In this document: positions 56,157 through 64,000 of the stretch, in pieces
Numbering within the stretch: position 1 is the first letter of the stretch
Layout: every line of letters starts with the position of its first letter
From: Niastella sp. OAS944
GTDB lineage: Bacteria > Bacteroidota > Bacteroidia > Chitinophagales > Chitinophagaceae
Reading direction: 5' to 3'
DNA: 64,000 bases
Assembly (NCBI GenBank): GCA_024809215.1
Contig: JANUBW010000001.1
Coordinates: forward strand, 1,654,841-1,718,840
Made by a program: the position numbers and the translations under genes
Notes under the pieces: model-generated
Database searches by the model: none
What the model saw: the letters and a program-made list of their open reading frames with translations, nothing else
Told to the model about the DNA's origin: nothing

Positions 56157-56981
56157 TTATTTTCGTTCCTTGCTCTCAGAGGATAAATCTTTGATCTCCA
56201 CCTTCCTAAAATCAATCGGCTGCCCCTCGCTTTGCAGGGCAATAAAACCAGATGAAAGTATCTTACCATCAGGTTTCATCTTAGGATCGTGGCCGGTAAC
56301 TACCTCCCCACCTATTTGTGGTTTTGAATACCGCATTACCGTATCACCATTAACAATGTGGGTGATCGATGAATCACCTAATACTATAAGTTCGGCACGA
56401 ACCCATTCATCTTTGCCATAAGTTTTTGATGTTGAGTTTATGCAATGCCTTGTATCGAGCACGCCATTGTACACAATGTTGGTACCGGGCGAACACATGT
56501 TTCCGGTGGTACGCGGTTTACCGTCGCCCAAACCGGCCAGCAATTGAAACTCTATTGAAATAGGCCAGTTCTGTTCTTTAGGCATGGAATGCGGATCTTG
56601 TGAATGGAACATAATACCGCTATTGAGAATGGTATAGGATGGTGCATCCTTTTTCCATTCATCGGCAAACTTATACTCCACTACCAGGTGATAATGTGAG
56701 AAAGGCTTTTTATAATACAGGTGGCCAAACTGATCGTTGAAAGCGCCATATTTATCGTAACGCACTTTTATCATGCCGTCTTCTACCCGAAAGGTATTGC
56801 CGAAGTTATCACCCACTTCGTGATGATAGATCTTTACGATCCAGTCATTGAGGTCCCTACCATTGAATAGCGATACCCAGCCGTCCTTGCCGGCAGTTTG
56901 ACTTTTTTGTGTACTGTGGCAGGCGGCAATCGTTGTGGCAACAATGCAAATAAAACAGTAGCGAATAAATCCTGTAACCAT
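56157..56981 (-). CDS. DUF1080 (3-keto-disaccharide hydrolase-like) lipoprotein
   Basis: A 274-residue envelope protein with lipobox TTIAAC. The family start GWVSLFNGRDLNDWIVKIYH (seen as LFNGRDLNDW) marks the DUF1080 concanavalin-like fold. The middle has YTILNSGIMFHSQDPHSMPK and WPISIEFQLLAG, and the end has GFIALQSEGQPIDFRKVEIKDL (IALQSEGQPIDFRKVEI). Some family members hydrolyse 3-keto-glycosides; others are uncharacterised sugar-binding modules. The next same-strand gene upstream is a cytochrome c, separated by a word-palindrome, so cotranscription is uncertain. Confidence 0.9.
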   Translation of the reverse strand: MVTGFIRYCFICIVATTIAACHSTQKSQTAGKDGWVSLFNGRDLNDWIVKIYHHEVGDNFGNTFRVEDGMIKVRYDKYGAFNDQFGHLYYKKPFSHYHLVVEYKFADEWKKDAPSYTILNSGIMFHSQDPHSMPKEQNWPISIEFQLLAGLGDGKPRTTGNMCSPGTNIVYNGVLDTRHCINSTSKTYGKDEWVRAELIVLGDSSITHIVNGDTVMRYSKPQIGGEVVTGHDPKMKPDGKILSSGFIALQSEGQPIDFRKVEIKDLSSESKERK

Positions 56982-57016
56982 GGGGGATAGTGTTTCTATC
57001 TATGGAAGATACAGGA

Positions 57017-57127
57017 TTGTCGTGAAACGGCAAACGTGAAACGGCAAAGCCGAATTTCGGAGTGACTGCGAAATGGCTTGAACCCGAATAAGCATGAGGC
57101 CTTTCACGTTTTACGTCTTACGATTTC
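57017..57127. repeat. Intergenic word-palindrome G reaching into a stop codon
   Basis: The left arm (57018-57044) reads GTCGTGAAACGGCAAACGTG and onward. The right arm (57099-57125), reverse-complemented, reads ATCGTAAGACGTAAAACGTG and onward. About 20 of 27 positions agree. The right arm includes the last codon and the TAA stop of the cytochrome c gene (57118-57120). It separates the DUF1080 and cytochrome c genes. Confidence 0.6.
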
Positions 57128-57726
57128 GGCGGCATATTGATCTTCGCCGTAGGCACCACATTTTTCACGGGCTTTATTGATTTCAGGTAGGCGAAAATAG
57201 CCTTAAGATCTAAATCGGTTGCGTTTCTGAATTCCTGCCAGGGCATGGGCGGCAACAGCGGGCGGGTGTTATCGAGGCCCTTGTATTTTCCTTCGCGTAT
57301 GGCTTTCAGGAATTGAGCTTCCGACCAGCTACCAATACCCGTTGAATCCGGTGTGAGGTTAGCTGAGTAAGACGTACCCCAGGGACCTACATAATTTGTA
57401 AGCATTTGATTAAACAGGATCCAGTTTTTAGCCGTATTACCATCGTATGGCGCTACAGGCACATCAGAGGGATGTCCCGACAATATTCTTTCTTCATCCA
57501 ATACAGGTCCCTGGGGCCCCATCTTTTTGGGCGTATGGCAATCATTACAACCCATAATACTTACCAGGTAACCGCCACGCTTTACCAGACTGTCATGCGA
57601 CATAGGCGCAGCTTCCGTTGTTGCATCAGCAGCAGTTGTTTGTTCCCTAGCTTCGGGTTGATTGCAAAAAACCAATAATACAGTTGTTGAAACAGCAACA
57701 CATACCAGTACAGGTATCTTTTTCAT
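57118..57726 (-). CDS. Exported c-type cytochrome, probable lipoprotein
   Basis: A single-haem cytochrome c of 202 residues. I start it at ATG 57726 (MKKIPVLVCVAVSTTVLLVF), a signal peptide probably ending at a lipidated Cys21; the upstream extension lacks sense. The haem motif is Cys60-Asn-Asp-Cys63-His64, with the distal Met likely in LPPMPWQEF. The region between is long (ILSGHPSDVPVAPYDGNT, GPWGTSYSANLTPD), as in cytochromes that precede diheme or alcohol-dehydrogenase modules in related bacteria. The redox partner is not encoded nearby. It is placed outside the inner membrane. Confidence 0.88.
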   Translation of the reverse strand: MKKIPVLVCVAVSTTVLLVFCNQPEAREQTTAADATTEAAPMSHDSLVKRGGYLVSIMGCNDCHTPKKMGPQGPVLDEERILSGHPSDVPVAPYDGNTAKNWILFNQMLTNYVGPWGTSYSANLTPDSTGIGSWSEAQFLKAIREGKYKGLDNTRPLLPPMPWQEFRNATDLDLKAIFAYLKSIKPVKNVVPTAKINMPPKS

Positions 57727-57847
57727 ATGCAGGCAATTTTGGGGATTAAAGTAGAAAGGAAATGTATTTCCTGAATTTACTGCATTCTGTTTCTGCACAA
57801 AATGATTTACAAATAATTACCATACTTCTTGATCGCCGTCAATTAAA

Positions 57848-57872
57848 AAAGGTGGGCCAATGGCCCACCTTT
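57848..57872 (-). terminator. Terminator of the amidohydrolase operon
   Basis: Perfect 11-bp stem AAAGGTGGGCC / GGCCCACCTTT with a 3-base loop, 20 bases past the stop at 57893. The A run at 57845-57850 gives T residues on the minus strand. Confidence 0.9.
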
Positions 57873-57892
57873 CATACATTTATGTGTTTGTG

Positions 57893-59200
57893 TTACTTCA
57901 ACTCATACTTGTATTTATACCTGTCGTACAGTTGCTTTTGTTTGTTTTCAAGGCTAACTTCGCGACCCTGAATAAAAGCCTGCACAATGATGCTTGTGCG
58001 CATATCAAGAATATCGCCTTCGCTTACTACAATGTTGGCATCCTTACCTGCTTCAAGCGAACCTGTTTTGCTATCAACACCCAGTATTTTGGCCGAATTA
58101 AGCGTAATGGCCTGTAATGCCTGCTCTTTGGTTAACCCATAAGCAGCAGCAGTACCGGCATTAAAAGGCAGGTTGCGGTAACGGCTTTCACCGTGCTCAT
58201 CGTTCAGCGCAAACAATACCCCGGCTTTTTGTAACATCGCCGGTGTTTTAAAAGGCTGATCAACATCATCATCTTCAGTAGCAGGCAACGCATGCTCATC
58301 TTGCAGAATTACTGCAATGTTATATTGCTTCAGCAGATCGGCAATTTGAAAACTTTCACTGGCGCCCACCAACACTACATCAAAACCAAACTCTTTTACA
58401 AAGTCAATGGCAATGAGTATTTGTTTAACCTGGTTGGCATGCACAAACAGTTTTTGTGTTTTATTGAACAAACCTTTTAATGCTTCATACTTTAAATTGG
58501 TTTCTTTATGGGTAGGTTCCTGCAGATAACCTTTTGCCTGACGGAAAAGCGTTTTTATTTCATCTATCTTATTCAACGCTTCCTTAGTTGGATCGGTTTG
58601 CGGTTGCGGTAAACCCAAAAATGCGGCGAAGCGGCTGGGGCGGCTTATGAAGGTGGGCATGTTCAGGTGAATGGCATTATCCATTTTATAGGCGGCATCT
58701 TCCCAGTTCCATGCATCGAGCTGCACTACCGAAGAAGATCCACTGATGGTGCCGCCTTGTGGTGTAACGCCGGCCAGCAAAATACCCTGTGCCTTTAGTG
58801 TGTTGATGATCTTTGAATCGGTATTGTAAGCCACTATTGAGCGGATGCTGTTATTGTATTCACCCAGCTCGGCATAGTCGTTTGAACCTCTTACGCCGTT
58901 GCCGATCTCTTTCAAACCAAGATCGGTAACCGGCAATATTAAGCCGGGGTATACCTGTTTACCCTTTACATCAACCACCTTGGCGCCTGCGGGTGCGGCA
59001 ATACCGGCGCCTACCTGCAGTATCTTTCCATTCTCAACTTCAATGGTACCATTTTCAATTACCTGGCCATTGCCAACATGTATGGTACCGTTAGTGATAT
59101 ACATTTTCCCGGTTATTGCTTTTGCCGGGTATACATCTTCCTGCGCCTGTAATGCAATGCCGGCAGCAAGTAGTTGTATGCATATGATTAATTTTTTCAT
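57893..59200 (-). CDS. Amidohydrolase-like exported protein, metal site degenerate
   Basis: A protein of 435 residues from ATG 59200 (signal MKKLIICIQLLAAGIALQAQ); the frame also extends 13 codons upstream, overlapping the preceding gene. The composite beta-sandwich/TIM-barrel fold of imidazolonepropionase-like amidohydrolases is clear from YITNGTIHVGNGQVIENGTI (as NGTIHVGNGQVIENG), GKQVYPGLILPVTDLGL, GLTKEQALQAITLNSAKILG and GSLEAGKDANIVV. The usual His-x-His metal motif after PGLI is replaced by LPVTD. Without it, hydrolase activity is doubtful. It starts 13 bases after a large amidohydrolase gene, so the two are cotranscribed and may form a complex. Confidence 0.88.
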   Translation of the reverse strand: MKKLIICIQLLAAGIALQAQEDVYPAKAITGKMYITNGTIHVGNGQVIENGTIEVENGKILQVGAGIAAPAGAKVVDVKGKQVYPGLILPVTDLGLKEIGNGVRGSNDYAELGEYNNSIRSIVAYNTDSKIINTLKAQGILLAGVTPQGGTISGSSSVVQLDAWNWEDAAYKMDNAIHLNMPTFISRPSRFAAFLGLPQPQTDPTKEALNKIDEIKTLFRQAKGYLQEPTHKETNLKYEALKGLFNKTQKLFVHANQVKQILIAIDFVKEFGFDVVLVGASESFQIADLLKQYNIAVILQDEHALPATEDDDVDQPFKTPAMLQKAGVLFALNDEHGESRYRNLPFNAGTAAAYGLTKEQALQAITLNSAKILGVDSKTGSLEAGKDANIVVSEGDILDMRTSIIVQAFIQGREVSLENKQKQLYDRYKYKYELK

Positions 59201-59213
59201 TGTTTTGATTGTT

Positions 59214-62200
59214 TTAGCGGGTACTTGCATCATTTTCATCTACATCAATAGTGATCAATCCATCGTGATGATCATGATCGCCACAACTCAGCACAACCTG
59301 AAAGCTGGGGGTTGCAGGTCCAACAGGACCACCACTTCTTTTTTCACCCAGCATCTTTTGCACGAGGCGATTTCTTTCTGCGCTTATTTTTTTACGCATT
59401 TCAAGGTCGCGGGTACGATCGAAATAAACAATACCATCAACGATCGTTTTCTCGGCTTTTGCATAAATGCTTAATGGATTGTCGCTCCATACTACCACAT
59501 CGGCATCTTTACCTGCCTTTAGGCTACCTACTTTTTCATCAACATGCAGCGCTTTGGCGGGGTTTAACGTTACCATTTTAAATGCATCTTCTTCACTCAT
59601 GCCGCCGTATTTTACGCTTTTGGCGGCTTCCTGGTTCAGGCGGCGCGCCATTTCAGCATCATCTGAATTGATACATACATTCAATCCCACGCGTTGCATA
59701 ATGCTGGCATTGTATGGAATGGCATCCGTTACTTCGGTTTTATATGCCCACCAGTCGCTAAAGGTAGAAGCGTTGGCGCCATGCGTTTTCATTTTGTCGG
59801 CCACTTTATAGCCTTCGAGTATATGCGTGAATGTATTTACGCGGAAGTTGAATTTCTCAGCCACCCGCATGGTAGCAGTGATCTCGCTTTGCACATAAGA
59901 GTGACAGGTAATGAAACGCTTTTTATTCATGATCTCAACCAGTGCATCCAGCTCCAGATCGCGGCGAACGGGTGCAGCAGTAGTAGTTGTTGTTGCAGCG
60001 CCTTTCTTTTTAGGAGTGGCTGTGGCAGCTTCCGATTCTTTACAACCTTTTTCATATTCGCAGGCGCGGGTAAAGGCATCCATCATCACTTCTTCAACAC
60101 CCATACGGGTATCGGGGAAGCGATTGTTGTTTTGCGATGTGGTGCGTTTTACATTCTCACCCAATGCAAATTTGATAAAGGGATCAGCGCCTTTGAACTT
60201 TAGTTCTTCATCATTAACACCCCAACGCAATTTTATCAGCTGGGTTTGTCCGCCAATGGTATTGGCCGAACCGTGCAGAATATGGGAAGAAGTAACGCCA
60301 CCGCTTAACTGACGATAGATATTGATATCCTCGGGATTGAGGTTATCGGCAATACGCACTTCTGAAGTTACCGACTGGGCGCCTTCGTTTATTGAAAAAG
60401 CTGCTATATGCGAGTGCTCATCGATGATACCGGGTGTTACGAATTTTCCGGTGGCATCTATTACTTTAGCACCAGCCTCGGGCAGGTTCTTACCTATCTG
60501 TGCTATTTTACCATTTTTGATGAGGACATCAGTGTTGGTAAGGTTGCCTTCTTTTTCGTTGGTCCAAACGGTACCGTTCTTTATTAAAATGGTTTCGGCC
60601 TGTGGTAATGAATCCCAGCCATAACCGTCGAAGGGATACGTTACTTTACCAAGAATACCTTGCGGTTTCTTTTTGGTAGTATCGGGTGCCGGGGTACCTG
60701 CTTTTGAGAAAGTAGCGCTCCAGAGCAGATTATTGCCATCGGCATCGATACCATTACCATTCCAGGTATCGCCGTTAACCGATCCGCCTAAACGAATGCT
60801 GGCGGCGCGGGGCTTCTTTTCAGTAGCAAAACTGATTGTCACCAGTTTGCCATCGAAGCTGAACTTTGTTTTAATGGTATCTTTTGCAATGATGCTGGCA
60901 TCGGAAGTGCTTTTTACATCGAGCGTATAACTATTGCTGCCATTAGCGCCTTTTACATTTAATGTATACTGGCCGGCAACGGGTGCCCAGTTCTCGTCTT
61001 TAACACTGTATTTATCACCCTGCACCCAGTTTTGTAAGATCACCGTTTTTTCTTTGAACACTTCGCCATTTGTAATAATAAAGCTGGCTACTTTACCGGC
61101 ATCCAGGCTGCCCACTTTATCATAAACACCCAATGCAGTGGCGGGTGTTTTGGTAAGCGCTTCCAGTGCTTTGGCTTCGCTCAGTCCTTTATCAATGGCT
61201 TTGCGCAGGTTGGTAAAAAACTGTTTGGTATCTTTTACATCGGCAGCGGTTATACAAAAAGGAATGTTGGCCTTTTCAAATGCGGCCAGGTTGGTGGGCG
61301 CCAGCTCCCAATGCTTCATATCGGCCAGCGAAACAAAACGCGCTTCGTTGGGATCTTCCACATCCATAGCCTGCGGAAAGTTCAACGCCAATATATAAGT
61401 AGCTTTTGTAGCTGCAATTTCTTTTATGCGCTGGTATTCGTTACCGCCACCTTTAATAATGTATTGAACGCCGAATTCATCACCAATACGATCGGCGCGC
61501 AGGTCGCTCCACTTATCATTGGCTTCAAAGATCTGTGGTAATGATTGTACCTCGTTCCAGGCTTTTAAGGTAAGGTTCACGCCTTCGGCCGTTGGATTTG
61601 ATCTATACCACTGTGCATCGAGGTAAGTTTGGCGCAACAGGGCAACAGAACCCATCATAGAACCGGGATAGCTTTGGGTTGATGTGCCTTTGCTAAACGA
61701 ATAGTGTGCCGATGCTTTTTCTTTCAGCATTACGAGGTTCTCTTTTTCGGTAGCCAGTGTAACCAGCGCGCCGGTACCACGGGCAATACCATCTTTTTGG
61801 TGAGTTAACACAGTTCCAAAACCAATGTCGCGCAAGGGTTTTGCCTTTGCGTCATCGGTGTTGAATAATTTGGCGGCATCCAAATCGCTTTTAATGGCCT
61901 GGTTCCAGCCAAATACCCCTTTTATATTTGAGGTAAGCTGAGCCGGGGCGCGAAAATCGAAGCCCCCACCCTGCCGTTGCGGCTGCGCAACGCCATAGTC
62001 GCTGTAAATATCAATAAACGAGGGGTAAATAAATTTACCGCTGCAATCAACAACAACGGCATCTTTAGGGATGGTTACCGATGTGCCTACCGCCACCACT
62101 TTACCTTCCCTAATGACCAGGGTGGCATTGGCGAGCGTTGTTTGTACATCCTTTACAATAGTAGCATTTGTAAACGCGAAACATTTTACCTGGGGGTCGG

Positions 62201-62312
62201 CTATGCCGTTCACTGGGAACGTTACCTGCGCCCGGGTGGCGGTTTGAATCAGGAGCATAAGGCCAAACAGGAAAAGGAGCTTTCCTGGGGGAAAGAAACA
62301 GTTCTCTCTCAT
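59214..62312 (-). CDS. Large exported tandem amidohydrolase
   Basis: A 1032-residue exported protein (signal MRENCFFPPGKLLFLFGLML region) with two amidohydrolase modules. The N-terminal one (about 30-430) lacks the His-x-His motif: FIDIYSDYG stands in its place, although GKVASFIITNGE remains. A beta-rich linker (about 440-540) follows. The second module (about 560-1010) keeps a metal site: GIIDEHSHIAAFS, then FITCHSYVQSEI, FTHILEGY and INSDDAEMARR. So only the second half looks catalytic. The product could be a peptidase or cyclic-amide hydrolase. It heads an operon with the smaller degenerate amidohydrolase 13 bases downstream. Confidence 0.9.
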   Translation of the reverse strand: MRENCFFPPGKLLFLFGLMLLIQTATRAQVTFPVNGIADPQVKCFAFTNATIVKDVQTTLANATLVIREGKVVAVGTSVTIPKDAVVVDCSGKFIYPSFIDIYSDYGVAQPQRQGGGFDFRAPAQLTSNIKGVFGWNQAIKSDLDAAKLFNTDDAKAKPLRDIGFGTVLTHQKDGIARGTGALVTLATEKENLVMLKEKASAHYSFSKGTSTQSYPGSMMGSVALLRQTYLDAQWYRSNPTAEGVNLTLKAWNEVQSLPQIFEANDKWSDLRADRIGDEFGVQYIIKGGGNEYQRIKEIAATKATYILALNFPQAMDVEDPNEARFVSLADMKHWELAPTNLAAFEKANIPFCITAADVKDTKQFFTNLRKAIDKGLSEAKALEALTKTPATALGVYDKVGSLDAGKVASFIITNGEVFKEKTVILQNWVQGDKYSVKDENWAPVAGQYTLNVKGANGSNSYTLDVKSTSDASIIAKDTIKTKFSFDGKLVTISFATEKKPRAASIRLGGSVNGDTWNGNGIDADGNNLLWSATFSKAGTPAPDTTKKKPQGILGKVTYPFDGYGWDSLPQAETILIKNGTVWTNEKEGNLTNTDVLIKNGKIAQIGKNLPEAGAKVIDATGKFVTPGIIDEHSHIAAFSINEGAQSVTSEVRIADNLNPEDINIYRQLSGGVTSSHILHGSANTIGGQTQLIKLRWGVNDEELKFKGADPFIKFALGENVKRTTSQNNNRFPDTRMGVEEVMMDAFTRACEYEKGCKESEAATATPKKKGAATTTTTAAPVRRDLELDALVEIMNKKRFITCHSYVQSEITATMRVAEKFNFRVNTFTHILEGYKVADKMKTHGANASTFSDWWAYKTEVTDAIPYNASIMQRVGLNVCINSDDAEMARRLNQEAAKSVKYGGMSEEDAFKMVTLNPAKALHVDEKVGSLKAGKDADVVVWSDNPLSIYAKAEKTIVDGIVYFDRTRDLEMRKKISAERNRLVQKMLGEKRSGGPVGPATPSFQVVLSCGDHDHHDGLITIDVDENDASTR

Positions 62313-62414
62313 GTGCTTTTGGTTTTAGTGATAATTCAGGAACACAAAAGCCGAATTTAGGTAAATGAACTAATTTAGTCGGGTTAAAAACTTCTTAACC
62401 GGTTAATACGCTAC

Positions 62415-63089
62415 ATGAACATCGCACAATACATCGATCATACCTTGCTAAAACCTGCAGCAACCACACATGAGATAAAAAACCTATGCGACGAAGCCAT
62501 TCAGTACAATTTTTTTGCGGTTTGTGTGCCCCCACCGCTGGTAAAAAATGCCCGCAGGGTGCTTGCGAACAGTTCGGTTAAAACGGCAACGGTCATTGGT
62601 TTTCCTTTTGGCTATTCGGTTGGCCGGGCAAAACTGATAGAGGCGCAACAGGCAATACAGGATGGGGCCGATGAGCTGGATGTGGTTATTAACCTGGTTG
62701 CGTTGAAAAGCGAGGCCTGGCAATACCTGCAAATGGAAATGGAAGATATTGTGGAAGCCGCGCATGCTAATAACAAGCTGGTAAAAGTGATCATTGAAAG
62801 CGGTATACTTACCAATGAAGAAATAATAAAATGTTGTGAAATATATGCCAAAGTGGGTGTTGATTTTTTGAAAACCAGTACCGGTTATGCCGAAAAAGGG
62901 GCTACCATTGAGGCGGTGCAACTGATGCGCCAGCACCTGCCGTCTAATATTAAGATAAAAGCCAGCGGCGGCATTCGCACCTATGAGCAGGCCGAGCAGT
63001 ATGTTAAGGTCGGGGCGAACAGGTTGGGATGTAGTGCGAGTGTGGCTATAGTTACAGGAGCTCCGCAGAATGGAGCGGCGGGATATTAA
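62415..63089 (+). CDS. deoC: Deoxyribose-phosphate aldolase
   Basis: A 224-residue class I aldolase that cleaves 2-deoxyribose-5-phosphate to glyceraldehyde-3-phosphate and acetaldehyde, in deoxynucleoside salvage. The Schiff-base Lys153 is in VDFLKTSTGYA and the second active-site lysine, Lys182, is in KIKASGGIRTY. Other marks are IDHTLLKPAATTHE at the start, CVPPPLVKNAR, and IGFPFGYSVGRAK. The start ATG 62415 is unambiguous. It is divergent from the amidohydrolase operon and is followed by a word-palindrome. Confidence 0.95.
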   Translation: MNIAQYIDHTLLKPAATTHEIKNLCDEAIQYNFFAVCVPPPLVKNARRVLANSSVKTATVIGFPFGYSVGRAKLIEAQQAIQDGADELDVVINLVALKSEAWQYLQMEMEDIVEAAHANNKLVKVIIESGILTNEEIIKCCEIYAKVGVDFLKTSTGYAEKGATIEAVQLMRQHLPSNIKIKASGGIRTYEQAEQYVKVGANRLGCSASVAIVTGAPQNGAAGY

Positions 63090-63093
63090 GAAT

Positions 63094-63234
63094 AGGTTAC
63101 AAGTTACAGGGGTACAAGTTGCAGGGAAAACAAATACAGGAGCTGGTTACCGGTTTCCGGTTACCGGGTTGTAGCAACTAAGTAATAGCTTACCTGCCGC
63201 CTGGCGAAAGGACTTGCAACCTGGAACTTCTTGA
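63094..63234. repeat. Intergenic word-palindrome H
   Basis: The left arm (63094-63126) has GTTACAAGTTACAGGGGTAC and then AAGTTGCAGGG. The right arm (63202-63234), reverse-complemented, has AAGAAGTTCCAGGTTGCAAGT. The shared word is AAGTTxCAGG. An inner near-palindrome of GGTTACCGGTTTCCGGTTAC type (63144-63170) lies between the arms. It is located just after deoC, before the SPOR gene. Confidence 0.55.
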
Positions 63235-63341
63235 ATTATCTTTGGCGAAGAATTTGCATAAAGATCGCTAGAGGCTGCATAAAACCATAAGTATCATTAA
63301 GTACCAGCTCAATTTATGCCAGCTTTTAAAATATATTTCAG

Positions 63342-63782
63342 ATGAAATACCTTATTTGTTGCTCCTTATTGATCCTGTCCCACAGTTTGTTTGCACAAAC
63401 ACAAGTAGATTCAACAGACAGCAGTTCTGTAACTGTACATAAAGATCCGCGGATCGATATGCTGATAAAAAAGCAGATCCAGATCAATGAGCTTACCACC
63501 CGCGATGCCCGCCGCCATGTGCAGGGATATCGTATTCTGGTAATAAGCACCAACGACCGCAACAAGGCCAATAGCGCCAAAACAAAGATCTACCAGGAGT
63601 TTCCTGAATTGAATGCTTACCTTATGTGGCAAAGCCCTAATATGAAACTAAAGGTGGGTGATTTCAAAAGCCGCGAAGAGGCCGAGCCCTATCTTTCGGC
63701 CATTCAACGTTTCTTCCCCAATGGCGTTTACATCATTCGCGACATCATTGAGGTGAATCCTGATAAGTCGGGGACGCTTTAA
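63342..63782 (+). CDS. Exported SPOR-domain protein
   Basis: A 146-residue exported protein (signal MKYLICCSLLILSHSLFA). After a Ser/Thr/Asp-rich linker, residues about 60-138 match a SPOR peptidoglycan-binding fold: GYRILVISTNDRNKANSAKT, FPELNAYLMWQSPNMKLKVG, then DFKSREEAEPYLSAIQRFFP and VYIIRDII. SPOR domains bind denuded glycan strands in the cell wall, often at division sites. It stands alone and is followed by its own terminator. Confidence 0.88.
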   Translation: MKYLICCSLLILSHSLFAQTQVDSTDSSSVTVHKDPRIDMLIKKQIQINELTTRDARRHVQGYRILVISTNDRNKANSAKTKIYQEFPELNAYLMWQSPNMKLKVGDFKSREEAEPYLSAIQRFFPNGVYIIRDIIEVNPDKSGTL

Positions 63783-63806
63783 TAATCCTTACATCAAAAA
63801 ATATTG

Positions 63807-63839
63807 AAAGGCGAGGCATTTTTACATTGTCTCGCCTTT
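63807..63839 (+). terminator. Terminator of the SPOR gene
   Basis: AAAGGCGAG (63807-63815) / CTCGCCTTT (63831-63839) with a 15-base loop, followed by T, 24 bases past the stop. Confidence 0.8.
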
Positions 63840-63925
63840 TGCGTAAACAGCACACACATAAAATATTATAAACATACATAAGCCTTTAATTAATACATTT
63901 GCTTCCATCAAAACTAACGGCTGCT

Positions 63926-64000
63926 ATGTATTTCTGTTATGTAGACGAAAGCGGAGATTGTGGTGCGTTTAATCCAGATACTCCTAAAAATACAGGCTCT
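63926..64000 (+). CDS. DUF3800 family protein, 3' end cut by window edge
   Basis: The frame opens at ATG 63926 and runs off the window after 25 codons. Its residues MYFCYVDESGDCGAFNPD match the start of DUF3800 proteins (YVDESGD), an RNase-H-like family often found in mobile or defence-linked genomic islands. Only the N-terminus is visible, so the type cannot be refined. It is preceded by an A/T-rich region from the SPOR terminator onward. Confidence 0.7.
   Translation, partial: MYFCYVDESGDCGAFNPDTPKNTGS

Noticed and set aside
58899-60203. Long open frames opposite the amidohydrolase genes
   Set aside because: They overlap well-supported genes on the other strand and translate to Cys/His/Phe-rich strings without domains.
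1-64000. tRNA or rRNA genes
   Set aside because: I scanned the gaps for tRNA-like cloverleaf arms and conserved rRNA segments and saw none; a covariance-model search would be needed to be certain.

Overview
The window comes from a member of the Bacteroidota, most likely the Chitinophagaceae (Niastella or Chitinophaga-like). The evidence is three SusC/SusD pairs, an ECF sigma/FecR regulatory pair, a GH92 mannosidase, an IS1595-type transposase relative, AT-rich translation starts without clear Shine-Dalgarno sequences, and promoters of the TAnnTTTG type. It is ordinary chromosome: I see no rRNA, tRNA, CRISPR array, prophage or intact insertion sequence. Both edges cut a gene: an MBL-fold hydrolase on the left and a DUF3800 protein on the right.

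Layout. 1-8.5 kb: the truncated hydrolase, then a sigma/anti-sigma/SusC (with STN domain)/SusD cassette typical of surface-signalled nutrient uptake. 8.5-11 kb: a sparse AT-rich stretch with two paralogous small exported proteins around a MauE/DoxX membrane protein. 11-15 kb: a receiver-CRP fusion regulator, two small membrane or stress-type proteins and a soluble PAS histidine kinase. 15-21.3 kb: glycan degradation, with a LacI regulator in an operon with a GH92 mannosidase, and a sulfatase in an operon with its formylglycine-generating enzyme, here a predicted lipoprotein. 21.5-31.8 kb: mainly housekeeping genes (purine nucleoside phosphorylase, E1 alpha-beta fusion, pth, rplY, prs, radC) plus a transposase-derived protein that has lost its catalytic residues. 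32-42.2 kb: two tandem SusC/SusD pairs with an accessory lipoprotein. 42.6-45.4 kb: a coupled pair of outer-membrane proteins, one carrying a ComEA-like helix-hairpin-helix. 45.5-54.4 kb: folD, queE, a PorE-like OmpA protein, dprA and secA. 54.6-64 kb: two methyltransferases, a DUF1080 lipoprotein, cytochrome c, two amidohydrolases with partly lost metal sites, deoC and a SPOR protein.

The most unusual signal is not a gene. At least eight intergenic regions (near 28.4, 31.4, 46.5, 49.4, 50.7, 56.1, 57.1 and 63.1 kb) hold long imperfect inverted repeats. Each is built from a short word iterated on both arms; the architecture is shared but the word differs at each place. All lie next to at least one gene 3' end. 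I know of no described family that matches this. The second candidate system is the pair of small cysteine-containing exported proteins flanking a MauE-like redox membrane protein.
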